A stretch of 64,000 nucleotides of DNA from Bradyrhizobium semiaridum. GTDB lineage: Bacteria > Pseudomonadota > Alphaproteobacteria > Rhizobiales > Xanthobacteraceae. The position numbers and the translations under genes were made by a program. Positions 51,232 through 60,280 of the stretch are shown piece by piece; the first letter of the stretch is position 1, and the number at the start of each line of letters is the position of its first letter. The stretch lies in the NCBI RefSeq assembly GCF_020329505.1, contig NZ_JAGKJJ010000036.1:22618-86617 (forward strand). The letters run 5' to 3'. The notes under the pieces were generated by a model, which did no database searches, was not told the DNA's origin, and worked only from the letters and a program-made list of their open reading frames with translations.

Positions 51232-52536
51232 TTACGTCGGCGAGACTGCGCCCTTGATCGTGCCCGGCTGCCGCGCCGTGCCCGTCAGCCGCGCCCGCTC
51301 GGTGTTCGGCCACAGCAGCAATAGCCCGAGGATGCCGGCGCCGGCCATGATCGCGGCGTTGATGGTGAACCCGGACAGGTAGCCGTCCATCGGCGTTGCG
51401 GCCTTCTGGATCACGTTGCCCATCACCATCGGCGCAAGGATGCCCGAGATCGTGTACAGCGCGCCGTAGATCGCAATCACGGCGCCGCGCTGCGACACCG
51501 GCGTGAACTCGCCGAGCATCGGCGGACAGACCACATAGATCGAGCCGCATAGGCCGGATCCGATCACCAGCAGCGCGATCATCAGCCCGCCCGGCGGCAC
51601 GTGCGGCAGCAGCGCCAGGATGCAGCCGCCGACGATCAGCGGCGCCGCGCCGAGCACGCCGCGCGCGCCGCGCGTGGTGAAGCCGCGCGCCAGCATCACT
51701 TGCGAGATCCAGCCCGTGAGCAGCACGATGGTCGCGCCGAAGATCCAGGGCAGGATCGAGACGAAGCCGGCCTGCTGCTGCGAGAAGCCGAGCCCTTCGA
51801 TGATGAAGGAGGTGAACCAGGTGAGGCCGAGCGACAGCGCCCAATAGGCGCCGAAGGTCGCGACCACGCAGCCGATGAAGGTGCGCGACGTCAACAGCTT
51901 CAGGTACGGAATTCGCGGCTCGTCGGCAGCGACCGACACGGTCGAGACCAGCGGCCCCTCCTTGCCGAGCGCGAACCAGGCGACGGCCCAGAGCAGGCCG
52001 ACGATTCCGAGCGCCCCGAAGGCGTGATGCCAGCTGTGATTGACGATGATCCAGTTCAGCGCCGGCACCGCGAGGATCACGCCGAACGCCGAGCCCTGCG
52101 ACAGGATCGCGGTTGGCAGCGTGCGCTTCTCGTCGGGAAACCATTTGTAGATGGCGTGCGCCGCCACCGAGAAGGCCGGCCCCTCGCCGGCGCCGAGGAT
52201 GATGCGGCACACCACCAGCGTCGCGAAGCTGACGCTGCCGACCATCGGAAACTGCGCCAGCGACCAGATTACCGCCAGGATCAGCAATACCCAGCGCGTC
52301 GCGACGCGGTTGACGATGAAACCGACGACGATCGCCGAGATCGAGAACAGCAGGAAGAAGGATGAGCCAAGATCGCCGAACTGCTCCTGGGTGAGGCTCA
52401 TGTCCTTCTTGATCGGCACACCGGCAAGCCCGACCACGATCTTGTCCGCAAAGTTCACCACCATGAACAGGAACAGCAGGAAGGTGATGGTCCAGGCGCC
52501 CCTCGGCGTGTCCTTGGGCGTCGGCTGCGTCGTCAT
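51232..52536 (-). CDS. MFS transporter (4), anion:cation symporter (ACS)-like
   Basis: This 434-residue carrier has 12 helices. The N-terminus reads TFLLFLFMVVNFADKIVVG, the YxDR-type ACS opening with an NFADK variant. FSVAAHAIYKWFPDEKRTLPTAI is the typical ACS helix 4-5 region. ACS members import organic acids such as hexuronates, phthalate or glucarate. The C-terminal tail is short and polar. It is convergent with the deacylase gene and divergent from the att-like cluster. Confidence 0.9.
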   Translation of the reverse strand: MTTQPTPKDTPRGAWTITFLLFLFMVVNFADKIVVGLAGVPIKKDMSLTQEQFGDLGSSFFLLFSISAIVVGFIVNRVATRWVLLILAVIWSLAQFPMVGSVSFATLVVCRIILGAGEGPAFSVAAHAIYKWFPDEKRTLPTAILSQGSAFGVILAVPALNWIIVNHSWHHAFGALGIVGLLWAVAWFALGKEGPLVSTVSVAADEPRIPYLKLLTSRTFIGCVVATFGAYWALSLGLTWFTSFIIEGLGFSQQQAGFVSILPWIFGATIVLLTGWISQVMLARGFTTRGARGVLGAAPLIVGGCILALLPHVPPGGLMIALLVIGSGLCGSIYVVCPPMLGEFTPVSQRGAVIAIYGALYTISGILAPMVMGNVIQKAATPMDGYLSGFTINAAIMAGAGILGLLLLWPNTERARLTGTARQPGTIKGAVSPT

Positions 52537-52587
52537 GGTCGTGCTCCCCGTGATGTCTTTATGGCTTCGTGAGATCGGCCTGCGACG

Positions 52588-52857
52588 ATGCTAGCCATGC
52601 CCTGCCGTGCAACGCAACTGCGGATTTCCACGAACCTGTGTCGGGTGGGCGACACGGGACAGGGAGGCACAAGCGTCGCCGAGACGCTGCACCGGATCGA
52701 GGAACGCACCCTGAAGCGGGATATCGAGGTCGCCGGCTTCAAGCTTGTGGCCGAAGCTGATTTCCTGCACCATCCGGAAGACCCGCGGGACATTCCCGTC
52801 TTCAAGGCACCGGTGCCGATCGACGAGTTCGTCCTGAAATACCAGAAGCCGCAGTGA
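52588..52857 (+). pseudogene. C-terminal remnant of a SAM-dependent methyltransferase
   Basis: The last ~70 codons read ETLHRIEERTLKRDIEVAGF, then KLVAEADFLHHPEDPRDIPVF and DEFVLKYQKP. This matches the C-terminal end of a class I methyltransferase common in bradyrhizobia, where a TLHRID...GFKL...NP segment follows the SAM-binding domain. The SAM domain itself is absent and upstream sequence is unrelated. What remains is the 3' end of a decayed gene, still in frame to its stop. Its stop lies 9 bases before the presumed ABC ATPase start. Confidence 0.72.
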
Positions 52858-52866
52858 GGCACGGCC

Positions 52867-53544
52867 ATCGCTTCGCCCGACCCGACCACCGTACTCAGCG
52901 TCACCGGACTGACCAAGAGCTACCGCTCGGCGAGCGAGACCGTCGCCGTGCTGCGCGGCGTCGATCTTGCCGTCGGCGCGGGCGAGAGCGTCGCGCTGAC
53001 CGGTGAGTCCGGCAGCGGCAAGAGCACGCTGCTGCATCTGATCGCGGGGCTGGACGCCGCCGATAGCGGCGAGATCAGGCTCGCCGACACGATCGTCTCC
53101 AAACTCAGCGATGCCGGCCGCGCCGAGTTGCGCCGCGACCGGCTCGGCCTCGTGTTCCAGCAGTTCAATCTGATCCCAAGTCTTTCGGTCGCCGACAATC
53201 TCGTGTTCCAGTCGCGCATCGCCGGCCGCCACGATGCGGCCTGGCACGACGAGCTGGTGGAGCGGCTCGGACTGAAGTCCCTGCTGAAGCGTTATCCCGA
53301 GCAATTGTCCGGCGGCCAGCAGCAGCGCGTCGCGATCGGGCGGGCGCTGGCAGCGAAACCGCTGCTGCTGCTGGCGGACGAGCCGACCGGCAATCTCGAC
53401 GAGGATACCGCCGACGAGGTGCTGCGTCTGGCGCGCGACCTCGTGGCGCGCACCGGCTGCGGCTTCCTGATGGTCACGCACAGCGCGCGATTGGCCGCGA
53501 CGCTGGACCGGCAAGTCAACCTGCATGCCGGAGTCATAGCGTGA
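52867..53544 (+). CDS. ABC transporter ATP-binding protein (LolD/MacB-like, AttE position) with a probable ATC start
   Basis: The ATPase domain is complete: GESGSGKST (Walker A), VFQQFNLIP (Q-loop), LSGGQQQRVAIGRALA (signature), LLADEPTGNLDE (Walker B). The first strand of the fold, VLSVTGLTKSYRSASETVAVLRGVDL, is encoded upstream of the first ordinary start (GTG 52948). The only place with a ribosome site (GAGG, 52856-52859) is an ATC at 52867, giving ASPDPTTVLSV. This looks like an ATG-to-ATC change or a rare ATC start. It overlaps the permease gene by four bases. Confidence 0.85.
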   Translation: MASPDPTTVLSVTGLTKSYRSASETVAVLRGVDLAVGAGESVALTGESGSGKSTLLHLIAGLDAADSGEIRLADTIVSKLSDAGRAELRRDRLGLVFQQFNLIPSLSVADNLVFQSRIAGRHDAAWHDELVERLGLKSLLKRYPEQLSGGQQQRVAIGRALAAKPLLLLADEPTGNLDEDTADEVLRLARDLVARTGCGFLMVTHSARLAATLDRQVNLHAGVIA

Positions 53545-56000
53545 GGCGCGTGCTCTGGATCTTGGCGGTGCTGCTCAGCCACTGGCGGCGGCATCCGATG
53601 CAGCTCGCGACGCTGCTGATCGGATTGATCTCGGCGACCGCGCTGTGGAGCGGCGTGCAGGCGCTGAACCAGCAGGCCCGCACTGCCTATGACCGCGCTG
53701 CCGCGACCTTCGGCGGCTCGCGTACCGCGATGCTGGTCGGCAAGGACAGCGCGACCTTCCCGCAAAAACTGTTCGTCGATTTGCGCCGCGCCGGCTGGCC
53801 GGTGTCGCCGATGCTGGAGGGGCGCGTCCAGATCGAAGGACGCAGCTTCCGCCTGCTCGGCGTCGAGCCGGTGACGCTGCCGGCCGAGGTCGGCAATGCG
53901 CCAGGGGTCGGACGCGGCAGCCTGCAATCCTTCGTCACGCCGCCCGGTGAGATGCTGGTGGGGCCGGAGACGCTGCGTGATCTCGACCTCGAGGAGGGCG
54001 CAAGGCCGCAGGCGAACGGCATCACGCTGCCGCCGCTGCGCGTGCAGCGCGAGCTGACGCCCGGCGTGCTGGTCGTCGACATCGGCATTGCGCAGCAGAT
54101 TCTGAAGCTGCCCGACCAGGTCTCGCGGCTATTGATCGGCAAGTCGAAGACGCCGCATGCATCACTTGAAAGCGTAGCCGGCGAAAAGCTCCGCATGATC
54201 GAACCGGACGCGGAGACCGATCTCGAACGCCTCACCGACAGCTTTCATCTCAACCTCACCGCCTTCGGCCTGCTGTCGTTCTTCGTCGGCCTGTTCATCG
54301 TCAACTCCGCGATCGGCCTCGCCTTCGAACAGCGCCTGCCGATGCTGCGCACGCTGCGTGCCTGCGGCGTCTCGGCACGAATGCTCAACACCGTGCTGGT
54401 GATCGAGCTGGTGTCGCTGGCGCTGCTCGCCGGCCTGATCGGGCTGGTCTGCGGCTATTTCATCGCGGCGGCGTTGCTGCCCGATGTCGCGGCCTCGCTG
54501 CGCGGACTCTATGGCGCGCAGATTCCCGGGCAGCTTTCACTCAAGCCGGTCTGGTGGCTCGCCGGCATCGCCATCAGCATCCTCGGCGCGCTCGCCGCGG
54601 CCGCCGCGAGTCTCGCAAAGGCGATCCGGATGCCGGTGCTGGCGACCGCGCAGCCGCAGGCCTGGCAGCAGGCGCAGCGGCGCTGGCTGATCCTGCAGAC
54701 CGCGGCGGCGCTGGCCGTGTTCGCGGTCGCCGCCGGGCTCGCTCGATTTGGCGATTCCCTGATCGCGGGCTTTGCCGTGCTCGCCGCGTTGATGCTCGGC
54801 GCGGCGCTGATCCTGCCGATGGTGCTGCAGATCGCGCTCGGCCTCGGCCAGCGCAGCGCGCGCAAGCCGCTCAGCATCTGGTTCTGGGCCGACAGCCGGC
54901 AGCAACTGTCCGGCCTGTCGCTGGCGCTGATGGCGCTGCTGCTCGCGCTCGCCGTCAATATCGGCGTCGGCACCATGGTGCAAAGCTTCAGCCGCACCTT
55001 CCTGGTCTGGCTCGACGGGCGGCTCGCCGCCGACGTCTATCTCAGCGCCGCCAGCGACGCGCAGGCAAGCGAGATCAAGGCATGGCTGCGCGACCGCCCG
55101 GAGGTTGCTGCGATCCTGCCCGGCGGCCGCGCCGACAGCCAGCTCGGCGGCGCGCCGATCGAGGTGCTCGGCCTGCCCGACCATGCAACCTATCGCGACA
55201 ACTGGCCGCTGCTCGAGAGCGCGGCGAATGCATGGGTGCGGCTGCGTCCCGGCGACACCTGTTTCGTCAGCGAGCAGCTGTCGCGGCGGATGAAACTTGC
55301 GGTCGGCGATCATATCGAGGTGCCGGCGCCCGGCGGCAACTGGCCGCTCGAGATCGTCGGCATCTATGCCGACTACGGCAACCCCAAGGGCCAGGTCGCG
55401 GTCAACTACGCGGCGCTGACGCGGCGCTTCCCGCAAACGCCGCTGAACCGGATGGGCTTGCGTGTCGCGCCGGACCAGATCGCGCCGCTGGTCGCAGCGC
55501 TCCAGCAAAAGTTCGGCCTCGACGACCGGAGCATCGCCGATCAGGCGACAATGAAGGCGGAATCGAAACGGATCTTCAACCGCACCTTCTCGGTGACCGC
55601 GGCGCTCAACACCTTCACGCTCGGCGTCGCCGGCATCGCGCTGCTCACCAGCCTGCTCACGCTGGCCAATTCGCGGCTGCCGCAGCTGGCGCCGCTGTGG
55701 GCGATCGGCCTGACGCGGCGGCGGCTCGCCGCGCTCGAGCTGCTCAAGACCATGGCGATCGCGCTGATCACCGCGCTATTCGCGCTGCCGCTCGGCCTGC
55801 TCGTGGCGTGGTGCCTGCTTGCGATCGTCAACGTCAAGGCGTTCGGCTGGCGGCTGCCGTTTCACGTCTTTCCGCTGCAATTGATCGAGCTGCTGGCGGT
55901 GGCGATGCTGGCTGCGCTCTGTGCGGCGGCGCTCCCGGTCGCTAGATTGGCACGCATGCAGCCCGCCAGCCTGATCAGGATTTTCGCCAATGAGCGCTAG
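53541..56000 (+). CDS. FtsX-type ABC permease, two-domain (AttF/AttG-like)
   Basis: This 819-residue protein has an N-terminal helix, a large periplasmic region, three helices (near residues 240-350), then a second set of helices and a second FtsX domain with three helices at the C-terminus. Two tandem FtsX units in one chain are typical of LolC/E-like and MacB-related exporters fused or duplicated. Together with the upstream ATPase and the AttH-like protein it should move a hydrophobic compound out of the inner membrane. The stop overlaps the start of the next gene by 11 bp. Confidence 0.9.
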   Translation: MRRVLWILAVLLSHWRRHPMQLATLLIGLISATALWSGVQALNQQARTAYDRAAATFGGSRTAMLVGKDSATFPQKLFVDLRRAGWPVSPMLEGRVQIEGRSFRLLGVEPVTLPAEVGNAPGVGRGSLQSFVTPPGEMLVGPETLRDLDLEEGARPQANGITLPPLRVQRELTPGVLVVDIGIAQQILKLPDQVSRLLIGKSKTPHASLESVAGEKLRMIEPDAETDLERLTDSFHLNLTAFGLLSFFVGLFIVNSAIGLAFEQRLPMLRTLRACGVSARMLNTVLVIELVSLALLAGLIGLVCGYFIAAALLPDVAASLRGLYGAQIPGQLSLKPVWWLAGIAISILGALAAAAASLAKAIRMPVLATAQPQAWQQAQRRWLILQTAAALAVFAVAAGLARFGDSLIAGFAVLAALMLGAALILPMVLQIALGLGQRSARKPLSIWFWADSRQQLSGLSLALMALLLALAVNIGVGTMVQSFSRTFLVWLDGRLAADVYLSAASDAQASEIKAWLRDRPEVAAILPGGRADSQLGGAPIEVLGLPDHATYRDNWPLLESAANAWVRLRPGDTCFVSEQLSRRMKLAVGDHIEVPAPGGNWPLEIVGIYADYGNPKGQVAVNYAALTRRFPQTPLNRMGLRVAPDQIAPLVAALQQKFGLDDRSIADQATMKAESKRIFNRTFSVTAALNTFTLGVAGIALLTSLLTLANSRLPQLAPLWAIGLTRRRLAALELLKTMAIALITALFALPLGLLVAWCLLAIVNVKAFGWRLPFHVFPLQLIELLAVAMLAALCAAALPVARLARMQPASLIRIFANER

Positions 56001-57069
56001 GCTGTCCCGCCGCGCTTTCGCCGGCGGTGCGCTGGCGCTAGGGCTTGGCGGCAAGGCGTTCGCGCAGGGCTTTGCCGGGCTCGGCGAGACCGCGGAAGGA
56101 TTCGCAGCCGTGACGCCGGGCCGGACGTTCGACTTCCCCGCCGATCACGGCCCGCATCCGCCGTTCCGGATCGAATGGTGGTACGTCACCGCAAATCTGT
56201 CCGATGCAGGCGGCGTGATGTATGGCGCGCAATGGACGCTGTTCCGCCAGGCGATGAGACCGGGTCCGCAGGGCGAGGGCTGGGCCAGCCAGCAGGTCTG
56301 GATGGGCCATGCAGCGGTGACCAGCGCGACGGCGCATCGGGTCGGCGAAACGCTGGCGCGCGGCGGGATCGGCCAGGCCGGTGTCGAGGCCGCGCCGTTC
56401 CGCGCCTGGATCGACGGCTGGGAGATGCGCGGGCTCGACGGCTTCAATGCGCAGCGAGTCGCACCGCTCGAACTCAACGCAGCGGCCGCCGATTTCAGCT
56501 ACGCGCTGCGGCTCGACGCGGGCCGTCCGCTGGTGCTGCAGGGCGACCGCGGCTACAGCCGCAAGTCGGATCGCGGGCAGGCGTCCTATTACTACAGCCA
56601 ACCGTTCTTCACGGCGTCGGGCCGCCTCGTGATCGACGGCAAGCCGGTCGAGGTCAGCGGCCATGCCTGGATGGACCGCGAATGGAGCAGTCAGCCGCTT
56701 GCAGCAGACCAGACCGGCTGGGACTGGTTCTCGCTGCATCTGCCCGGCAACGAGAAGCTGATGCTGTACCGGCTGCGCCAAAAGGACGGCCGCGAGAATC
56801 TGTTCGGCAACTGGATCACGCCCGACGGCCGCTCGGCCGAGATCGCAGCCGGCGGCAACAGCATCACGCCGTTGGCGACCACCGAGATCGACGGCCGCAA
56901 GCTGCCGACCTCTTGGCGCGTCACCCTGCCCGCGCGCGGCCTCGCCATCGAGACCACGCCGTTAAATCCGAAGAGCTGGATGGGAACCAGCTTTCCCTAT
57001 TGGGAAGGCCCGATCCGTTTCGCGGGCAGCCACGCCGGAATCGGCTACCTTGAGATGACGGGTTATTAG
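55990..57069 (+). CDS. AttH/CrtC-like lipocalin-fold protein
   Basis: This 359-residue protein has a Tat-type signal (LSRRAFAGGALALGLGG). The conserved body contains RTFDFPADHGPHPPFRIEWWY and SGHAWMDREWSS, motifs of the AttH/carotenoid 1,2-hydratase superfamily, a double lipocalin fold that binds hydrophobic ligands in the periplasm. It starts inside the end of the permease gene. The trio ATPase-permease-AttH matches the Agrobacterium attEFGH arrangement, whose role is not settled. Export or storage of a lipophilic compound is inference. Confidence 0.88.
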   Translation: MSARLSRRAFAGGALALGLGGKAFAQGFAGLGETAEGFAAVTPGRTFDFPADHGPHPPFRIEWWYVTANLSDAGGVMYGAQWTLFRQAMRPGPQGEGWASQQVWMGHAAVTSATAHRVGETLARGGIGQAGVEAAPFRAWIDGWEMRGLDGFNAQRVAPLELNAAAADFSYALRLDAGRPLVLQGDRGYSRKSDRGQASYYYSQPFFTASGRLVIDGKPVEVSGHAWMDREWSSQPLAADQTGWDWFSLHLPGNEKLMLYRLRQKDGRENLFGNWITPDGRSAEIAAGGNSITPLATTEIDGRKLPTSWRVTLPARGLAIETTPLNPKSWMGTSFPYWEGPIRFAGSHAGIGYLEMTGY

Positions 57070-57179
57070 TCTCCTGGCAGCGAAGCAAAAAATCGGTTCA
57101 TGTCACGTCGACCGCGTCACATCGGTCCCTGCCGTCCCGTCACACGATACGGGCCATCGGAAATGAGGGAATGCCTGCC

Positions 57180-57569
57180 ATGTACCACTACACGGCCATC
57201 GTCACCTGTCTCGCCGTCGCACTCTACTTTTTCTTCGCGCTGCAGGTCGCGCGCGCCCGTGCCGTCTACGGCGTCAAGCTGCCGGCGATCACGGGCAATC
57301 CGGATTTCGAGCGCATCTACCGCATCCAGATGAATACGCTGGAATGGGCGCCGATCTTCCTGCCGTCGTTGTGGTTGTGCGCGATCTATGTCGGCGACGC
57401 CGCAGCCGCCGCGATCGGCGTGATCTGGGTCATCGGCCGCATCGTCTATTTCCTTGGCTATCGTCAGGCGGTGCCGAAGCGCACGCCCGGATTTGCGATT
57501 CAGGCGCTGGCGTGCACAGTGCTGTGGATCGGCGCGCTCGGCGGCGCCGTGTGGCGGCTGGTGCATTGA
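57180..57569 (+). CDS. MAPEG family membrane protein
   Basis: From the second of two near-adjacent ATGs (57180, with GAGGGA nine bases upstream; the first ATG at 57171 has none) the protein has 129 residues with four membrane helices. It begins YHYTAIVTCLAVALYFFFALQVARAR and has the MAPEG core NPDFERIYRIQMNTLEWAP at residues ~40-58. MAPEG proteins bind glutathione and hydrophobic substrates, and bacterial members have few known functions. It is a single gene, 110 bp after the AttH-like gene, followed by a class 1 repeat. Confidence 0.88.
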   Translation: MYHYTAIVTCLAVALYFFFALQVARARAVYGVKLPAITGNPDFERIYRIQMNTLEWAPIFLPSLWLCAIYVGDAAAAAIGVIWVIGRIVYFLGYRQAVPKRTPGFAIQALACTVLWIGALGGAVWRLVH

Positions 57570-57600
57570 GGGGCGCGATAGCCGCTCCTTACGCTCCGCC

Positions 57601-57720
57601 GTCGTCCTGGCGAAAGCCAGGACCCATAACCACAGGGCGTGGTTATGGGCTGCCTGATGGTCTCAGCTGCAGCAACAATATCGAGTTGGGATGATGGGTC
57701 CTGACTTTCGCCAGGACGAC
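57601..57720 (+). repeat. 120-bp palindromic repeat, class 1 copy C
   Basis: The left end is identical to that at 928 (GTCGTCCTGGCGAAAGCCAG). The right end has one change (GTCCTGACTTTCG for GTCCTGGCTTTCG). The interior is divergent but still ends in AGTTGGGAT-like sequence, in the same orientation as the copy at 928. It lies between MAPEG (+) and binding-protein (-) genes that converge. Confidence 0.85.
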
Positions 57721-57739
57721 ATCATCACAAGCCGACGCC

Positions 57740-58930
57740 TTACTTCGTCAGCGGGCAGCCGCTTTCCTTGGCGGTGAAGAACGCCTGATCGCCGGGCACC
57801 ACGGCGAGCTGCTTGTAGTAGTCCCATGGCTTCTTCGACTCCGAGGGCTTCTTGACCTCGAACAGATACATGTCGTGGACCATGCGGCCGTTCGCCAGCA
57901 CCTTGCCCTTGGCGAAGGCGTCGTCGACCGGCAGTTCCTTCAGCTTCTTGGCGACCGCATCGGAATCCTTGGTGCCGGCGGCCTTCACCGCCTTCAGATA
58001 GCTCAGCGTCGCCGAATAGGTGCCGGCATGGATCATGCTCGGCATCCGTCCGGTGCGCTTGAAGAAGCGCTCGGAGAAGGCGCGGCTCTGGTCGTCATGA
58101 TCCCAATAAAAGCCTTCAGTCAGCACCAGGCCCTGCGCAGACTCAAGGCCGAGGCCGTTCACTTCGGCCAACGTCATCAAGAGGCCGGCGAGCTTCTGGC
58201 CGCCCCTGACGATGCCGAATTCGGCAGCCTGCTTGATCGAGTTGGTGGTGTCCTGACCGGCATTGGCGAGGCCGATGACCTTCGCCTTCGAGCTCTGCGC
58301 CTGGAGCAGGAAGGAGGAGAAGTCCGACGAGTTCAGGGGAACGCGGACCGAGCCCAGCACCTTGCCGCCCGCATGGGTGACGATCTCGCTGGTGTCCTTT
58401 TCCAGCGCGTAGCCGAACGCATAGTCGGCGGTGAGGAAGAACCAGCTGTCGCCCCCCGCCTTCACCAGCGCGCCGCCGGTACCGACCGCAAGCGCGCGGG
58501 TGTCGAACGCCCAGTGGAAGCCGTAGGGCGTGCAGGCGTCGCCGGTGATGCGCGAGGTCGCCGCGCCCACCACGATGTCGATCTTCTTCTTCTCGTTGGA
58601 GAGCTCCTGAACCGCCAGCGCGACCGAAGACGTCGTCAGCTCGGTGATCATGTCGACGCCGTCGGCATCATACCAGCGGCGCGCGATCGAGGCGGCGAGG
58701 TCAGGCTTGTTCTGGTGGTCGGCGGTGATCAGCTCGACCTTCTGGCCAAGCACTTCGCCGCCGAAATCCTCGATCGCCATCCTGGCGGCTTCGACCGAAT
58801 ATTTGCCGCCGTAATCGGCATAGACGCCGGACTGGTCGTTCAGGATGCCGATCTTGACGCCCTGGGCCGACGCCGGCGCCGCAAGCAACAGGCTGCATGC
58901 CGCGACCGCGGCCAAAAATCCCGATTTCAT
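57740..58930 (-). CDS. branched-chain amino-acid type ABC transporter binding protein (LivK family)
   Basis: This is a 396-residue periplasmic protein with a signal peptide (cleavage near APASAQG). The opening VKIGILNDQSGVYADYGGKYSVEAARMAIEDFGG is diagnostic of Peripla_BP_6. It has two lobes with VAVGAATSRITGDACTPYGFH between. No LivFGHM genes are adjacent. Ligands of such proteins in bradyrhizobia range from amino acids to aromatic acids and amides. A MurR/RpiR-type regulator gene lies just upstream on the same strand (145 bp). Confidence 0.92.
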   Translation of the reverse strand: MKSGFLAAVAACSLLLAAPASAQGVKIGILNDQSGVYADYGGKYSVEAARMAIEDFGGEVLGQKVELITADHQNKPDLAASIARRWYDADGVDMITELTTSSVALAVQELSNEKKKIDIVVGAATSRITGDACTPYGFHWAFDTRALAVGTGGALVKAGGDSWFFLTADYAFGYALEKDTSEIVTHAGGKVLGSVRVPLNSSDFSSFLLQAQSSKAKVIGLANAGQDTTNSIKQAAEFGIVRGGQKLAGLLMTLAEVNGLGLESAQGLVLTEGFYWDHDDQSRAFSERFFKRTGRMPSMIHAGTYSATLSYLKAVKAAGTKDSDAVAKKLKELPVDDAFAKGKVLANGRMVHDMYLFEVKKPSESKKPWDYYKQLAVVPGDQAFFTAKESGCPLTK

Positions 58931-59075
58931 TTTATGGTCTCCCCACAGTTTCTATCAGGAAAAAATCGGCGCGAGACTATTTTATAACCCGGTCCCTGCC
59001 CATCACTTTCGGTTCAGCCAATAGTATGGGCTTGACGGTGTCATTTCGCGGGCGGCTCGGGCTTCCGGCCGCAGA

Positions 59076-59957
59076 TCAAAAGCGCTTCTCGGCAAGAATG
59101 CGCGCGACGTGCTGGAGCCTTTCGACCGAGCGCTCGGTGTGGGCCAGCGCGCAGCAGCTGACCAGGGTGTCGATGATGGCGAGCTGGGCGACGCGGCTGC
59201 TCATCGCTTCGGGCCGATAACGCGTTTCGTTGGCGACGGTATAGAGCAGGACGTCGCAATGGGCCGCGAGCGGCGATTTGCCGAGCCGCGTGATGCCGAT
59301 CGTCCGGGCACCGGCTTCCCGCGCCAATTGGGTGGCGAGCACGGTCTCGACCGTGCTGCCGGAGTGCGACACCGTGACGGTCGCGACCGTCGGCCCGGTC
59401 ATGCCTGCGCTGACAGCCTGGACATGGGAATCGACGACGGCGTTCGCCGCGAGCCCCAATTGCAGCAACCGATAGGAAAGATCCTGCGCAACCGGCGCCG
59501 AACTTCCGATGCCATAGATCTCGATTCGTTGCGCTTCGTTCAGCAAGCTTGTCGCCTGCGCCAGCGATTCCATCGACAGCAGGCGGCGCGTTTCGTGCAG
59601 TGAAGCTGCGTGCGCGGCAAAGATGTGGTCGGTGACCGTCGCCGGATCATCGCCCTGATGCAGATTCTCCTGAATCAACTGAACCGGCTCGATGAGATCT
59701 CGCGCCAGCAGGATCTTCAGCTCCTGAAATCCGCGAACGCCCACTCGCCGGCAGAACGAGACAATGGTGCCTTCGCTGACGTCGCACGCCTCGGCAACCT
59801 CGGTGATCGACATGTGGATGAACGATTCGGGCTGCCCGATGATCCGCGCGGCGATCTGCCCGGCTTTCGGAGGAAGATCGGGCTGCAGCTCACGGATGCG
59901 GGACAGGACGGCGTTGACGGATTGACCTGGATCGACGTTCAAGCGTTTCACCGACAC
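59076..59957 (-). CDS. MurR/RpiR-family transcriptional regulator
   Basis: This 293-residue regulator has an N-terminal HTH_6 domain (residues ~14-90; MSITEVAEACDVSEGTIVSFCRRVGVRGFQEL) and a C-terminal SIS sugar-isomerase-like effector domain (residues ~130-255; RIEIYGIGSSAPVAQDLSYR, then VTVSHSGSTVETV). It senses a phosphosugar or a related metabolite. It reads into the downstream binding-protein gene and may regulate or be cotranscribed with it. The phospholipase C gene lies divergently upstream. Confidence 0.92.
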   Translation of the reverse strand: MSVKRLNVDPGQSVNAVLSRIRELQPDLPPKAGQIAARIIGQPESFIHMSITEVAEACDVSEGTIVSFCRRVGVRGFQELKILLARDLIEPVQLIQENLHQGDDPATVTDHIFAAHAASLHETRRLLSMESLAQATSLLNEAQRIEIYGIGSSAPVAQDLSYRLLQLGLAANAVVDSHVQAVSAGMTGPTVATVTVSHSGSTVETVLATQLAREAGARTIGITRLGKSPLAAHCDVLLYTVANETRYRPEAMSSRVAQLAIIDTLVSCCALAHTERSVERLQHVARILAEKRF

Positions 59958-60280
59958 CCTCGCACACGATGCGGCAGTCCATTCATTGGACTTTCAGGCG
60001 CATGAAACCGCAGCGCCGGTCGCACTGCCTCGGTCATTCCCGCCTGCTCCCGCCGTTGCACCATCAGTAGCCGATCCCGTTCTCCGTAAAAAATCACGGT
60101 TGGTCGCCCGTGCCGTGGTGCTGTTACCCTATACACTGAAAAAATCTCACAAAGATGCAACTCAAAAATAAATTATTCACACCCACGTCAAATCGGCTTG
60201 CTAGGCCTCGCCTGCCCGCGCGGCGCGCCAAGCCCGCGCTGCGCGATCCGTCTTTCATCTCAAGAAAAGGTCGAAACAGG
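59958..60280. other. 323-bp divergent intergenic region (regulator / phospholipase C)
   Basis: It should hold both promoters. An AT-rich patch near 60125-60180 (CCTATACACTGAAAAAATC, then CAAAAATAAATTATTCAC) stands out in this GC-rich DNA; TATACA could be a -10 for the rightward gene. I see no operator I trust and no small gene. Confidence 0.5.
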
